A stretch of DNA of 64,000 nt. Origin: Variovorax paradoxus. Lineage in GTDB: Bacteria; Pseudomonadota; Gammaproteobacteria; Burkholderiales; Burkholderiaceae_C. Positions 17,584 through 26,078 of this stretch are shown here, piece by piece. A program made the position numbers and the translations under genes. Within the stretch, counting starts at the first letter, position 1. Every line of letters starts with the position of its first letter. The notes under the pieces were generated by a model. The model was not told the origin of the DNA, searched no databases, and saw nothing but the letters and a program-made list of their open reading frames with translations. The DNA lies in NCBI RefSeq assembly GCF_902712855.1, contig NZ_LR743507.1, positions 2,900,001-2,964,000 on the forward strand. The letters run 5' to 3'.

Positions 17584-18423
17584 TCAGGAGACGGAGGAAA
17601 GCAGTGCGACCTTGGCCGGCTCGCTGCCTTCTTCAGGCTTGGCTGGCGCAACCACCGGCAGCGGCTGGGCACGCACGCCCGGCGGGGTGACCGTCGTCGA
17701 CGGCGCGCGGCCGTTGGCCACCTGCAGCAGGCGCTCGTGCTCCGCCAGAACCTTGCCGGCGTAGCCGCCGTCGTCCTCGAGGTTGGCCGCGCCGACGTAG
17801 TAGCGCAGGCCGCCCTCCAGCGAGCCGGCGCGGGCGATGCATTCCTGCAGCACCTTGACGCCGACGCGCATGTTGGTGACCGGATCGAAGGCGGTGAGCG
17901 TTCCGCCCGCGCTTTCGTACTTGTCGCCGTGCACGCGGGTCATGACCTGCATCAGGCCCTGCGCACCGACATTGCTCTGGGCGAACGGATTGAAACTGGA
18001 TTCCACCGCCATGATCGCCAGGATCAGCGTCGGATCGATCTTCGTGCGCTTGCCGATGCCGTAGGCCTCGGCCACCAGCACGCTCAGCGGCTCGGCAGCC
18101 ACGCGGTACTTCTTGCTCAGCCAGTAGGCCACGGCGGCCTGCTGCTTGGGCAGGTCGGCGGGGCTCGCGGCCGTGGTGCGCTCGATGGCGGTCGGCTCCA
18201 GGTCGGTGACTTCAGGCGCGGGTTTGCGCGACTGCAGCCAGCCCATCAGTTGCTCCTCGCCGGTCTTGCGCAGGTCCGGACGTGCCACGAGGGCGAGTGC
18301 CGCGAACACGATGGCCAGGCCGACCAGTGCAAACCCGTTGTGGGTGATTTCAAAAAAGCCGTCTGCCACGTCGGACACGAAGGTCCTTAGCCCTCGGGCT
18401 GTGGCATCGAACGCCTTGTTCAT
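17584..18423 (-). CDS. Membrane-anchored lytic transglycosylase (SLT domain)
   Basis: A 279-residue protein with an N-terminal anchor at about residues 30-47, a linker, and an SLT domain from about 105. Glu141 in AIMAVESSFNPFAQSNVGAQGLMQVM is the catalytic acid, and the domain continues to a GLRYYVGAANL segment. The C-terminal 45 residues are Pro/Ala-rich. It would cleave peptidoglycan glycan strands with anhydro-MurNAc formation in the periplasm. It is monocistronic and transcribed away from the probable 6S RNA. Confidence 0.88.
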   Translation of the reverse strand: MNKAFDATARGLRTFVSDVADGFFEITHNGFALVGLAIVFAALALVARPDLRKTGEEQLMGWLQSRKPAPEVTDLEPTAIERTTAASPADLPKQQAAVAYWLSKKYRVAAEPLSVLVAEAYGIGKRTKIDPTLILAIMAVESSFNPFAQSNVGAQGLMQVMTRVHGDKYESAGGTLTAFDPVTNMRVGVKVLQECIARAGSLEGGLRYYVGAANLEDDGGYAGKVLAEHERLLQVANGRAPSTTVTPPGVRAQPLPVVAPAKPEEGSEPAKVALLSSVS

Positions 18424-18743
18424 CGCTCTTCCTTTCTATGCGGCACCCGGGTCGCAACGCCAAGAAGGCGATGGATGAAGGCAGCGGCGCTTGGATTGGT
18501 ACGAATCAGGCTCCGCGCAAGGAGTGAAGGGGGTTGGGAGCGCGGTGACCTGATCAAGCCGGTGGAATTCGGCAGCGGAGTCAGGGTGGCTCCGCCGCGT
18601 CGGGCGGTCGGAGCAGGGCGGATTCTAGCGTGGGTTAATACTCGGTCAAGCATAATGAATTGATTCTTTATGCTAATGAGTGCTTAAAAATATGACAGTT
18701 TCGAGGCGTTTCTGCTTACGGGAAATCCCTTTGTAAAACGCGT
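18424..18743. other. Intergenic region between the transglycosylase and the 6S RNA
   Basis: About 320 bp without a supported gene. The half next to the transglycosylase is GC-rich; the part from about 18630 to 18740 is clearly AT-rich and should hold the promoter of the minus-strand transglycosylase gene. The 26-bp palindrome at 18649-18674 is the only other structure seen. Short open frames here lack homology cues. Confidence 0.5.
18649..18674. promoter_or_regulatory. 26-bp near-perfect palindrome in an AT-rich divergent promoter region
   Basis: The 12-bp half AGCATAATGAAT, a central TG, and ATTCTTTATGCT form a dyad with 11 of 12 arm positions paired. It lies between the minus-strand transglycosylase start and the plus-strand 6S promoter, a typical place for an operator. 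The cognate regulator is unknown. Confidence 0.45.
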
Positions 18744-18772
18744 TTGCAATCCAAGAGTGCGCCGCCTAATCT
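18744..18772 (+). promoter_or_regulatory. Probable sigma-70 promoter of the 6S RNA
   Basis: -35 TTGCAA (18744-18749), 17-bp spacer, -10 TAATCT (18767-18772). Initiation about 7 nt downstream would fall at 18778-18780, where the terminal stem of the putative 6S RNA begins. Confidence 0.5.
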
Positions 18773-18776
18773 GAAC

Positions 18777-18934
18777 GGGCCTGAGACTTCAGGCGTTTTT
18801 CCGAGGTCCGGCAGTCCGAGGTGCAAGTCAAGGGCTCAGCGGCCGAGGATCCATGGTGGCAATCTCTTGCTGCCAGCACGGTGGGAACGATCGACTTCCC
18901 GTCGCGCGAATCGATGGCATGGGTCTTAGGCCCG
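18777..18934 (+). ncRNA. ssrS: Probable 6S RNA
   Basis: About 158 nt that fold into one long rod. The ends CGGGCCTGAGAC (18776-18787) and GTCTTAGGCCCG (18923-18934) pair over 12 positions with one G-U. The interior gives AAGTC/GACTT pairing and an apical hairpin TGGTGGCAA-TCTC-TTGCTGCCA. The CTGAGA start of the terminal stem also occurs in E. coli 6S RNA. Length, rod shape, own promoter, downstream terminator and absence of an ORF all fit. 6S RNA sequesters sigma-70 RNA polymerase in stationary phase. The assignment is structural; no alignment was run. Confidence 0.6.
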
Positions 18935-18939
18935 CCATC

Positions 18940-18987
18940 AAGCCCGGCAACCCGACAGCCCGTCGCGTTGCCGGGCTTTCTTGCTTC
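18940..18987 (+). terminator. Intrinsic terminator after the 6S RNA
   Basis: Perfect 12-bp stem AAGCCCGGCAAC / GTTGCCGGGCTT with a 15-nt loop, followed by TTTCTTGCTT. It has no plus-strand protein gene upstream, which supports a transcribed RNA in the preceding 160 bp. Confidence 0.8.
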
Positions 18988-19031
18988 TGGAGCGACTGGG
19001 ATTGCTCACCTCTTTGCGGCACACTTCCGCG

Positions 19032-22000
19032 ATGGACTTCGCTTCGATCAAACAAGACAAATGGGTGCGACGGGGGGTCGTCGCGTTGCTGGTGCTGCTG
19101 GGGTTCTGGGTCCTCGCCTGGCTGGCGGTGCCGCCCATTGCCAAGAGCCAGCTCCAAAAGATCGCAAGCGAAAAACTGGGCCGGCAGGTCACCGTCGGCA
19201 AGATCGATTTCAAGCCCTGGACGCTCGAGCTGACGCTGAACGACCTGCGCATTGCCACCGCCGATGGCAGCAAGCCGCAGGTGGCTGTCAGCCGTATCTA
19301 TGCCGATGCCGAACTGCAGTCGCTCTTCCGGCTCGCACCGGTGATCGATGCCGTCACCATCGACGGACCGTCCATCCTGCTGACGCACTTGGCAGACGGC
19401 AAGTACGACATCGACGACATCCTGGCCAAACTCTCCGCCGGCCCGCCGGCCGACCCGAATGCGAAGCCCGCGCGCTTTGCCATCTACAACATCGCGATCA
19501 ACGGCGGCTCGGTCGACTTCGACGACCAGACGGTCAAGCGCAAGCACGAGCTGCGCGACTTCGTGCTCAAGGTGCCGTTCCTGAGCAATCTCGACTCCAA
19601 GCGCGACGTCAACACCGAACCCAAGCTCGCCTTCGCGCTCAACGGCAGCAAGTTCGACTCGGCCGCCTTCACCACGCCTTTCGCCGACAACCGCAAGACC
19701 GATGCGCAGGTGCAGTTCAAGGGGCTCGACCTGGTGCCCTACCTCGGCTACATCCCGGGGAGCGTGCCGGTCCGGCTGCAGGCGGGCAGCCTCGATGCCG
19801 ACCTCAGGATCGGCTTCGAGCACGGCGCCACCGACGGGCTGAAGATCACGGGCACGGTCGAGGCCCACGGCACCAAGGTGGCTGATGCGCGCGGGCGCGA
19901 CCTGCTGGCCTTCGACTCGCTCAAGCTGGCGATGGCCGATGTGCGGCCGCTCGAATCGGTGTTCCATTTGAGCGAGGTGGCGCTGGTCAACCCGCAGCTT
20001 GCGGTGGCGCGCGATGGGGCCGGCCAGCTCAACCTGCTGGCCACCGACCCGGCCACCGGAGCCACCGAGAAGGCCGCGCCGCTGCCTGCGGCCGCCGCGA
20101 GCGCGCCGGCCGGCAAGCCAGCCGAGAAGCCCGCATTGAAGGTGCAGGTCGACAAGGTCGCACTCAGCGGCGGGCGCATCGGCTGGCGCGACGAAACCGT
20201 GAGCCCGGCTGCGGCCGTCGACCTGACTGACCTGGGCATCGACGTCACGTCGGTCACGTGGCCGATGGAAAAGCCGGCCCGGTTCAACGGCAGCACTGCC
20301 GTGGCCGGCGCCTCGCTCAAGTTCCAGGGCAGCGCCACCGACAAGGTGGCCGACGTGCAGACCGAGGTCGACGCGCTGCCGCTGTCGTTGGCGGCGCCCT
20401 ACCTGGCGCAGAGCCTGGAGCCCACGCTGGACGGCAAGCTCAGCGGCCAGATCGACATCGCCTGGGCGCAGCCCGAACTCAAGTTCAAGGCGCGCCGCCT
20501 GGCCGCCGACGGACTCGCCCTGACGCAGGCCAAGACGGCGCTTGCGAGCGTCGGCCGTTTCGAACTGGTCGATGCCGAGGTCGACATGACCAGGCACACG
20601 CTGAACATCGCGTCGTTCACCGCGACCAACCCCAAGGTGCGCGTGGAGCGCGACAACGAGAAGCGCTGGATGTTCGAGCGCTGGCTCAAGACGCCGGCCG
20701 GCGGCGGCACGAAGGAGGCCGACGCCAAGGTCGCCGCGCCCAAGCCCGCTGCCGCCGAGACGCCGCAGCCCGGCGCCAACACCAAACCCTGGGCGCTGAC
20801 CATCGGCACGCTGGCGGTCGACAACGGGGCGCTTTCCTATGCGGACAAGGCCGGCGCCACGCCGGTGACGGTCGAGGTCACGGCCTTCAGGCTGCACGCC
20901 CAGAAGCTCGCGCCGGAGACCAACACCACCTCGCCCCTCGAGGTTTCCGGGCGCATCGGCTCCGGGCGCTCCGAGCCGGGCCGCTTCGACTACAAGGGCA
21001 ATGTGGTCCTCAAGCCGCTGGCGGCCGAGGGCCGGCTCGAGGTGGCGTCGTTTCCTGCGCACGCCTTCAAGGTCTACTACGCCGACGCGCTCAACGTCGA
21101 CATCCGCCGCGCCTTTGCCAGTTATCGCGGCTCGGTGCGCTATGCGACTTCGCCGGCGGGCATGACCATCAAGCTGGCCGGCGACACGGCGCTCGACGAC
21201 TTCCGCGCCAACAGCGTCTCGCTGACCCAGTCGCCCGGCTTCGACCGCAACACCAACCAGTTGCTGAGCTGGAAGACGCTGAGCCTGCGCGGCCTGCAGG
21301 TCAGCATGGCGCCGAACGCGCCGCCGAACGTGGACGTGCGAGAGACCACGCTGACCGACTTCTTCGCCCGCGTGATCGTCGACCCCAACGGGCGGCTGAA
21401 CCTCCTGAGCCTCACCAAGAAAGGCGAGGCTGAAGCCAACGCCGCTGCGGCTGCAACGGCAACCGCCGGCGAAGCCAGCACCCGCAAGGGCCCCGGCGGC
21501 ACGACCACCACGACGCGCGGCGCGCCCGCCCGTTCGGCAGGCGGCGCACCCGTGCCGGCCGAAGCCATGGTCGGCGGCGCACCCGAGCCGGCCAGGCCGG
21601 CCGCGCCCGTGGCCACGGCGCAGGCCGCTGCCGACACCGGGTCCGCACCCGTCATCAACTTCGGCCCCATGAGCCTGGTCAACGGCAAGATCGACTTCAC
21701 CGACCTGTTCGTCAAGCCGAACTACTCGGCCGACCTCAGCGAGTTGACGGGCAAGCTCAGCTCGTTCTCGTCGAACCCGCCGAAGGGCGAGGCCGGCCGG
21801 CCGGCGCTGGCCGACCTCGAGTTGCGCGGCAAGGCCCAGCAGACGGCGGCGCTGGAAATCACCGGCAAGCTCAATCCGCTGGCCAAGCCGCTCGAGCTGG
21901 ACATCACCGCCAAGATGCGCGACCTCGACCTGGCGCCGCTGTCGCCGTATTCGGTGCGCTATGCCGGGCACGGCATCGAGCGCGGCAAGATGAGCATGGA

Positions 22001-22853
22001 CGTCAACTACAAGGTGGCGCCCGACGGCCAGCTCACGGCCACCAACAAGCTGGTGCTCAACCAGCTGCAGTTCGGGGACGAAGTGGCAGGCGCGCCCACC
22101 AGCCTGCCGGTGAAGCTCGCCGTCGCGCTGCTGGCCGACCGCAACGGCGTGATCGACGTCGACCTGCCGCTCAGCGGCTCGCTCAACGATCCTCAGTTCA
22201 GCGTCGGGCCGCTGATCTGGAAGGCAGTGGTCAACCTGATCGTGAAGGCCGTGACTGCGCCGTTCAGCCTGCTGACCGGCGGGCTCGGCGGCGGCAGCGG
22301 CGAATCGAGTGCCATCACCTTCGAGCCGGGCGGCTCCGAACTGAGCGCCAGTGCCAAGGAAAGCCTGGACAAGGTCGCGAAGGCGTTGACCGATCGGCCG
22401 ACGCTTCAGATGACGGTGGTCGGCACCGCCAGCCTCGACAAGGAGCGCGACGCGTACCAGCGCCAGCGCGTGCGCCAGCTGACCTACGCCGAGAAGCGCC
22501 GCGTCGCCGTGCGCGGTGGCCAGAGCGGCACCGACGTGCCGCCGGTCACCGACGCCGAATACCCCGAGCTGCTGACGGCCGTCTACAAGCGCGCCGACAT
22601 CACCAAGCCGCGCAACCTTGTCGGTCTGGCCAAGGACTTGCCGCTGAAGGACATGGAGAACCTGTTGTTCGCCAGTGTGCCGGTCGACGAGGAATCGATG
22701 CGCCAGCTCGCGGTCGAGCGCGGTGCCGTCGTGCGCGATTACCTGCTCGCCAAGAACCTGACGAGCGAGCGCCTGTTCCTGGGGGCGGTCCGCACCACTG
22801 CCAGCGGCGACGACTGGAAGCCGGGCGCCGAGCTGAAGCTGACGATGAAGTGA
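19032..22853 (+). CDS. DUF748 / AsmA-like giant envelope protein
   Basis: A 1273-residue protein with one N-terminal membrane helix at about residues 14-33. It is followed by a long repetitive beta-rich region with AsmA/DUF748 features (LGRQVTVGKIDFKPWTLEL, repeated hydrophobic-alternating strands, Ala/Pro linkers near 355-370 and 800-870). Near residues 1093-1180 is a segment ITFEPGGSELSASAKESLDKVAKAL that resembles an OmpA-like peptidoglycan-binding fold. AsmA-family proteins bridge the periplasm and move phospholipids to the outer membrane; a similar role here is inference. I start at ATG 19032 (MDFASIKQDK), not further upstream, because earlier codons overlap the terminator. It is monocistronic. 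Confidence 0.85.
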   Translation: MDFASIKQDKWVRRGVVALLVLLGFWVLAWLAVPPIAKSQLQKIASEKLGRQVTVGKIDFKPWTLELTLNDLRIATADGSKPQVAVSRIYADAELQSLFRLAPVIDAVTIDGPSILLTHLADGKYDIDDILAKLSAGPPADPNAKPARFAIYNIAINGGSVDFDDQTVKRKHELRDFVLKVPFLSNLDSKRDVNTEPKLAFALNGSKFDSAAFTTPFADNRKTDAQVQFKGLDLVPYLGYIPGSVPVRLQAGSLDADLRIGFEHGATDGLKITGTVEAHGTKVADARGRDLLAFDSLKLAMADVRPLESVFHLSEVALVNPQLAVARDGAGQLNLLATDPATGATEKAAPLPAAAASAPAGKPAEKPALKVQVDKVALSGGRIGWRDETVSPAAAVDLTDLGIDVTSVTWPMEKPARFNGSTAVAGASLKFQGSATDKVADVQTEVDALPLSLAAPYLAQSLEPTLDGKLSGQIDIAWAQPELKFKARRLAADGLALTQAKTALASVGRFELVDAEVDMTRHTLNIASFTATNPKVRVERDNEKRWMFERWLKTPAGGGTKEADAKVAAPKPAAAETPQPGANTKPWALTIGTLAVDNGALSYADKAGATPVTVEVTAFRLHAQKLAPETNTTSPLEVSGRIGSGRSEPGRFDYKGNVVLKPLAAEGRLEVASFPAHAFKVYYADALNVDIRRAFASYRGSVRYATSPAGMTIKLAGDTALDDFRANSVSLTQSPGFDRNTNQLLSWKTLSLRGLQVSMAPNAPPNVDVRETTLTDFFARVIVDPNGRLNLLSLTKKGEAEANAAAAATATAGEASTRKGPGGTTTTTRGAPARSAGGAPVPAEAMVGGAPEPARPAAPVATAQAAADTGSAPVINFGPMSLVNGKIDFTDLFVKPNYSADLSELTGKLSSFSSNPPKGEAGRPALADLELRGKAQQTAALEITGKLNPLAKPLELDITAKMRDLDLAPLSPYSVRYAGHGIERGKMSMDVNYKVAPDGQLTATNKLVLNQLQFGDEVAGAPTSLPVKLAVALLADRNGVIDVDLPLSGSLNDPQFSVGPLIWKAVVNLIVKAVTAPFSLLTGGLGGGSGESSAITFEPGGSELSASAKESLDKVAKALTDRPTLQMTVVGTASLDKERDAYQRQRVRQLTYAEKRRVAVRGGQSGTDVPPVTDAEYPELLTAVYKRADITKPRNLVGLAKDLPLKDMENLLFASVPVDEESMRQLAVERGAVVRDYLLAKNLTSERLFLGAVRTTASGDDWKPGAELKLTMK

Positions 22854-22891
22854 GTTCAGCGGCGCATCCGCGCGCAGGCAACCCCGAAGTG

Positions 22892-22920
22892 AAGCCTTTG
22901 GGGGGCTTGGTTTTTTTCTT
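22892..22920 (+). terminator. Intrinsic terminator after the DUF748 gene
   Basis: Short stem AAGCC/GGCTT around a G-rich loop, followed by a run of seven T (22911-22917). It lies 38 bp after the stop codon. Confidence 0.65.
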
Positions 22921-23029
22921 CAGCTTGCTATATATGTAGTCCATCGATTCCCCAGCTTGCACCTCCGGGCCCGCCGCCGTTCAGGGGCGGATTTCGGCGC
23001 CGGCCGCAAGTGGGTGAAAATGTCGAGGT

Positions 23030-23060
23030 GCGCCGGCCTTTGCCGGCGCCTTCGCTTTCT
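23030..23060 (+). terminator. GC hairpin with T-rich tail upstream of the DUF349 gene
   Basis: Stem GCGCCGGC / GCCGGCGC with a CTTT loop, followed by CTTCGCTTTCT. It ends about 25 bp before the GTG start of the next gene. It could be an attenuator in the leader or a terminator of read-through from the DUF748 gene. Confidence 0.45.
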
Positions 23061-23084
23061 CTACCAAGACAACGATTTCGCGCA

Positions 23085-25964
23085 GTGACCTCTACTTCTT
23101 CCAAGCCACACGATCTTCAGGCCCTCGATACGCTCACCGGCGGCGCCTTCACCGCGCCGACTTCCGGCGAGCGCGCCGCGCGCATCCGCGACTGGCTCGC
23201 GGGCAACCCCGCGCCCGAGCAGATGCAGGAGGTCTTCAAGGAGCTGAGCGGTCGCGACAAGGGCGCTGCGCGCCTGCTTCGCGAAAAGCTCGACGAACTC
23301 AAGCGCGCCAAGGGCCAGGAGGCCATTGCCGCCGAATGGGCACAGAAAGCCGAGGCGCTGCTGGGCCAGTCCAAGCTCAACATCGCCGATGCACTGGCCT
23401 GGCAGCGTGACGCCGCCAAGGCCGGGGCGCCGCTTTCGCGCGATCCGCTGGCCGGCCTGAAAGCCAGGCTGGCCGAGCGCGTGAAGGGCATCGAAGACCT
23501 GCAGCACCGCGCGCAGGTGCACCGCGAGGCCGCGGTCCTGCTGGCGCAGCGCTTCGAAGTGCTGTCCACCAAGGGCTGGCAGGATGCCCAGGCCGCCGAG
23601 GAATCGCTGCGCGCCGACGTCACCCACTGGCAGCAGCAGGCGACCGAGATCGCCGCCGACGCCAACTGGACCAGCCTCGACGCCAAGTTCGCGCCGCAGC
23701 TCGATGCCTCGAAGTCGCAACTGCTGGTGGTGTCCGACTCGTTCCACAGCGCGTTGGCACAGGCCGTGGCCGCCGCTGCCGACGCTGCCGCGCCGCTGCC
23801 GCCCGTGCCCGTGTGGGCCGACGAGCTGCGCGCCGCGCGCGGTGAGGTGGTGGCGCCCAAGCCCGCCGCGCCCGCACGCCCCGCCGCGCCCAAGGTCGAC
23901 CCGGCTGTGCGTGCCGCCGCGCAGGACGCGGTGCAGGCCGCGCTTGCCAAGCTCGAGCAGGAAACCGCCGAAGGCCATGGCAAGGCCAGCGCCGGTGCGG
24001 CCGCCGCACTGCGCGCCGTGCTCAAGGAGCACGGCAAGATGGTCGACGCCGCCCTGGAGGCCCGCGTGCATGCCGCGCTGGTGGCAGCCGGCGAACTCGA
24101 AGGCTGGCAGCGCTGGAGCGCCGACAAGGTCCGCGAAGACCTGGTCGCGAAGGCCGAAGGCCTGCTCAAGCGTCCCGAAGGCCAGGCCCTCGGCGGCCGC
24201 AAGATGCAGGAAACCCTGCGCAGCCTGCGCGACCAGTGGAAGCAGGCCGACCAGGGCGGCGTGCCGAACCATGCGCTCTGGAAGCGCTTCGACGAAGCCT
24301 GCAACGAAGCTCACAAGGTCGTCGAGGCCTGGCTCGAGAAGGTGCGCGCCGACGCTGCCGAGCACCGCGCCCATCGCGTCGCGCTGATCGAGGAAGTCAA
24401 GGCCTGGGCGGCCGAACACGCCGGCGCCACCGACCTGAAGGCGCACAACCGCGCGCTGCACCAATTCGCCGACCGCTGGCGCGATGCCGGCCACGTGGGC
24501 GAGAAGGTGTTCGCCGAGTTGCAGCCGCAGTGGAACGAGGCCTTCGGCGCCGCCCGCGCACCGTTCGAGACGGCGCAGAAGGCCAGCGTCGAACGGCGCC
24601 AGGCCATGATCGCCGAGGCGACCGAACTCGGCGCGCAGCCGATGCTGCGCATCGACGCGGTCAAGGCGCTGCAGCAGCGCTGGCAGGCCGAGGCGCAGAG
24701 CGTGCCGCTCGACCGCCGCCACGAACAGAAGCTGTGGGATGCCTTCCGCGCGCCCATCGACGAAGCCTTCAACCGCAAGACGGCAGAGCGCGAAAAGGCA
24801 TCGGCTGCCATGAGCGAGCACGACCGCCATGTGCTCGACGCCTCCAAGGCGCTCGACGCGGCCAACGCCACCGGCGACGCACAAAAGATCCGTGCCGCCG
24901 TTGCGCGCCTCGAAGGCGCGTTGCGCGGTGAGGCGCCGCCGCCCGCACCTGCGGCCGCACCGAAGGCCGAGCAGTCCGCCGCGGCCGCCGACGGTCCGTC
25001 GGTTGGCGCGACCGAGATCGAGGCACCGGGCCAGGCTGCCGCCGAATTCGGCGAAAGCGCAGAGCAGGCGCCGAGCCCGAGCGACGCGGAAGCATCGCCA
25101 GGGACGCACACCGCTGCTGCACCTGCAGCGCCGGTCGACCTGGTGGCGCCGGCCGACGGTGCCGATGCGTCGGCACGCGCCGATGGCGCGGCGCACGACG
25201 CAGGCGAAGCCGCAGCGGTCGAGGCGCCGGCCGCGGCCCCGAAGCCCGCGCCCAAGCCCGTCGTCGCGATGCGCGGCGACGACCGCCCCAGCAGCAAGAG
25301 GGCCGAGGCCGCTCCTGCCGCGCGTGGCACCGGCGGCCGTTTCGGCGATCGGCGCGACGGTGGCCGTCCTGGCGCCGGTGGCCCGGGCCGTCCCGGAGAT
25401 CGCGGCGACCGTGGAGCACCGCGTGGCGACCGCAATGGCCCCGGCGGCCCAGGCGGTCGTTTCGGCGATCGTCCGCCGCGCTTCGAGGACCGCGGTCCGC
25501 GCCTGGGCGATGCCGCTTTCCGTGCGCAACGCGAAGCGCTCGAGCGGGCCGACATGGCATTGCGCAAGCTCGCCGCGCAGGCCCACGGCGAGGCGTTGAC
25601 CCAGGTGCTGGGCGCCTGGGAGCAGCGCGACGCCAGCCGCCTCCCGAGCGTGCAGGAGCTTGGCCGCGCGGTATCGCCGTCGGTGCGCACCGGCTGGTCG
25701 CAGGCCATCGGCGCCGCGCCGTCGGCTGCTGCCGGCGATGCCGCCGAAGCGCTGTTGCGCCTCGAAATGGCTGCTGAAGTGCCGACGCCCGCGGAGCAGC
25801 TCGATGCGCGCCGCGCACTGCAGCTCAAGCTGCTGACCAAGCGCGGCGACCCGACCCCTGCACAGACATGGGGGCAGGACGCCAGCAAGGTGCTGGCTGG
25901 AGCGCACGACGCCGCGAGCGCCCGCCGTCTGCAGAACGCGCTGAAGGCGCTGCTGCGCAAGTAA
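23085..25964 (+). CDS. DUF349 protein with disordered RGG-like segment
   Basis: A 959-residue, mostly alpha-helical, Ala/Glu/Lys-rich protein. The centre (about 371-571) contains tandem DUF349 repeats, recognised by LRSLRDQWKQADQGGVPNHALWKRFDEACN and two similar units. An Ala/Pro-rich linker follows. About 751-808 is a Gly/Arg/Asp-rich segment (GGRFGDRRDGGRPGAGGPGR and similar) like eukaryotic RGG boxes, and a helical C-terminal domain ends the protein. DUF349 has no assigned biochemical role; RNA or nucleoid association is my inference. I use GTG 23085; GTG 23010 is in frame but would translate the leader hairpin. It is monocistronic with a strong terminator. Confidence 0.8.
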   Translation: MTSTSSKPHDLQALDTLTGGAFTAPTSGERAARIRDWLAGNPAPEQMQEVFKELSGRDKGAARLLREKLDELKRAKGQEAIAAEWAQKAEALLGQSKLNIADALAWQRDAAKAGAPLSRDPLAGLKARLAERVKGIEDLQHRAQVHREAAVLLAQRFEVLSTKGWQDAQAAEESLRADVTHWQQQATEIAADANWTSLDAKFAPQLDASKSQLLVVSDSFHSALAQAVAAAADAAAPLPPVPVWADELRAARGEVVAPKPAAPARPAAPKVDPAVRAAAQDAVQAALAKLEQETAEGHGKASAGAAAALRAVLKEHGKMVDAALEARVHAALVAAGELEGWQRWSADKVREDLVAKAEGLLKRPEGQALGGRKMQETLRSLRDQWKQADQGGVPNHALWKRFDEACNEAHKVVEAWLEKVRADAAEHRAHRVALIEEVKAWAAEHAGATDLKAHNRALHQFADRWRDAGHVGEKVFAELQPQWNEAFGAARAPFETAQKASVERRQAMIAEATELGAQPMLRIDAVKALQQRWQAEAQSVPLDRRHEQKLWDAFRAPIDEAFNRKTAEREKASAAMSEHDRHVLDASKALDAANATGDAQKIRAAVARLEGALRGEAPPPAPAAAPKAEQSAAAADGPSVGATEIEAPGQAAAEFGESAEQAPSPSDAEASPGTHTAAAPAAPVDLVAPADGADASARADGAAHDAGEAAAVEAPAAAPKPAPKPVVAMRGDDRPSSKRAEAAPAARGTGGRFGDRRDGGRPGAGGPGRPGDRGDRGAPRGDRNGPGGPGGRFGDRPPRFEDRGPRLGDAAFRAQREALERADMALRKLAAQAHGEALTQVLGAWEQRDASRLPSVQELGRAVSPSVRTGWSQAIGAAPSAAAGDAAEALLRLEMAAEVPTPAEQLDARRALQLKLLTKRGDPTPAQTWGQDASKVLAGAHDAASARRLQNALKALLRK

Positions 25965-25991
25965 GCGCGACGCCGAGGTTCGGCGGCCACG

Positions 25992-26021
25992 AAAAAGGCG
26001 CCCCGCGGGGCGCCTTTTTTT
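25992..26021. terminator. Bidirectional intrinsic terminator
   Basis: A 13-bp stem AAAAAGGCGCCCC / GGGGCGCCTTTTT with a 2-nt loop and T-tracts on both strands. It separates the plus-strand DUF349 gene from the convergent minus-strand membrane protein gene. Confidence 0.9.
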
Positions 26022-26078
26022 ATTGGATCAAGGGGAACGGCGACGGCTCGGAGCCCGCCGCCGGTCTCGGGCCTGCAC

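Noticed and set aside
18424..18743. Small ORFs in the transglycosylase upstream region
   Set aside because: No ribosome binding sites, no homology cues and Arg-rich composition typical of random GC-rich frames.
18828..21971. A 1047-codon open frame on the minus strand opposite the DUF748 gene
   Set aside because: It is a frame shadow in GC-rich DNA: composition is Arg/Gly/His-rich without domains, while the plus strand encodes a coherent envelope protein.
23061..25907. A 948-codon minus-strand frame opposite the DUF349 gene
   Set aside because: No domain, start signal or sensible composition; explained by codon bias of the plus-strand gene.
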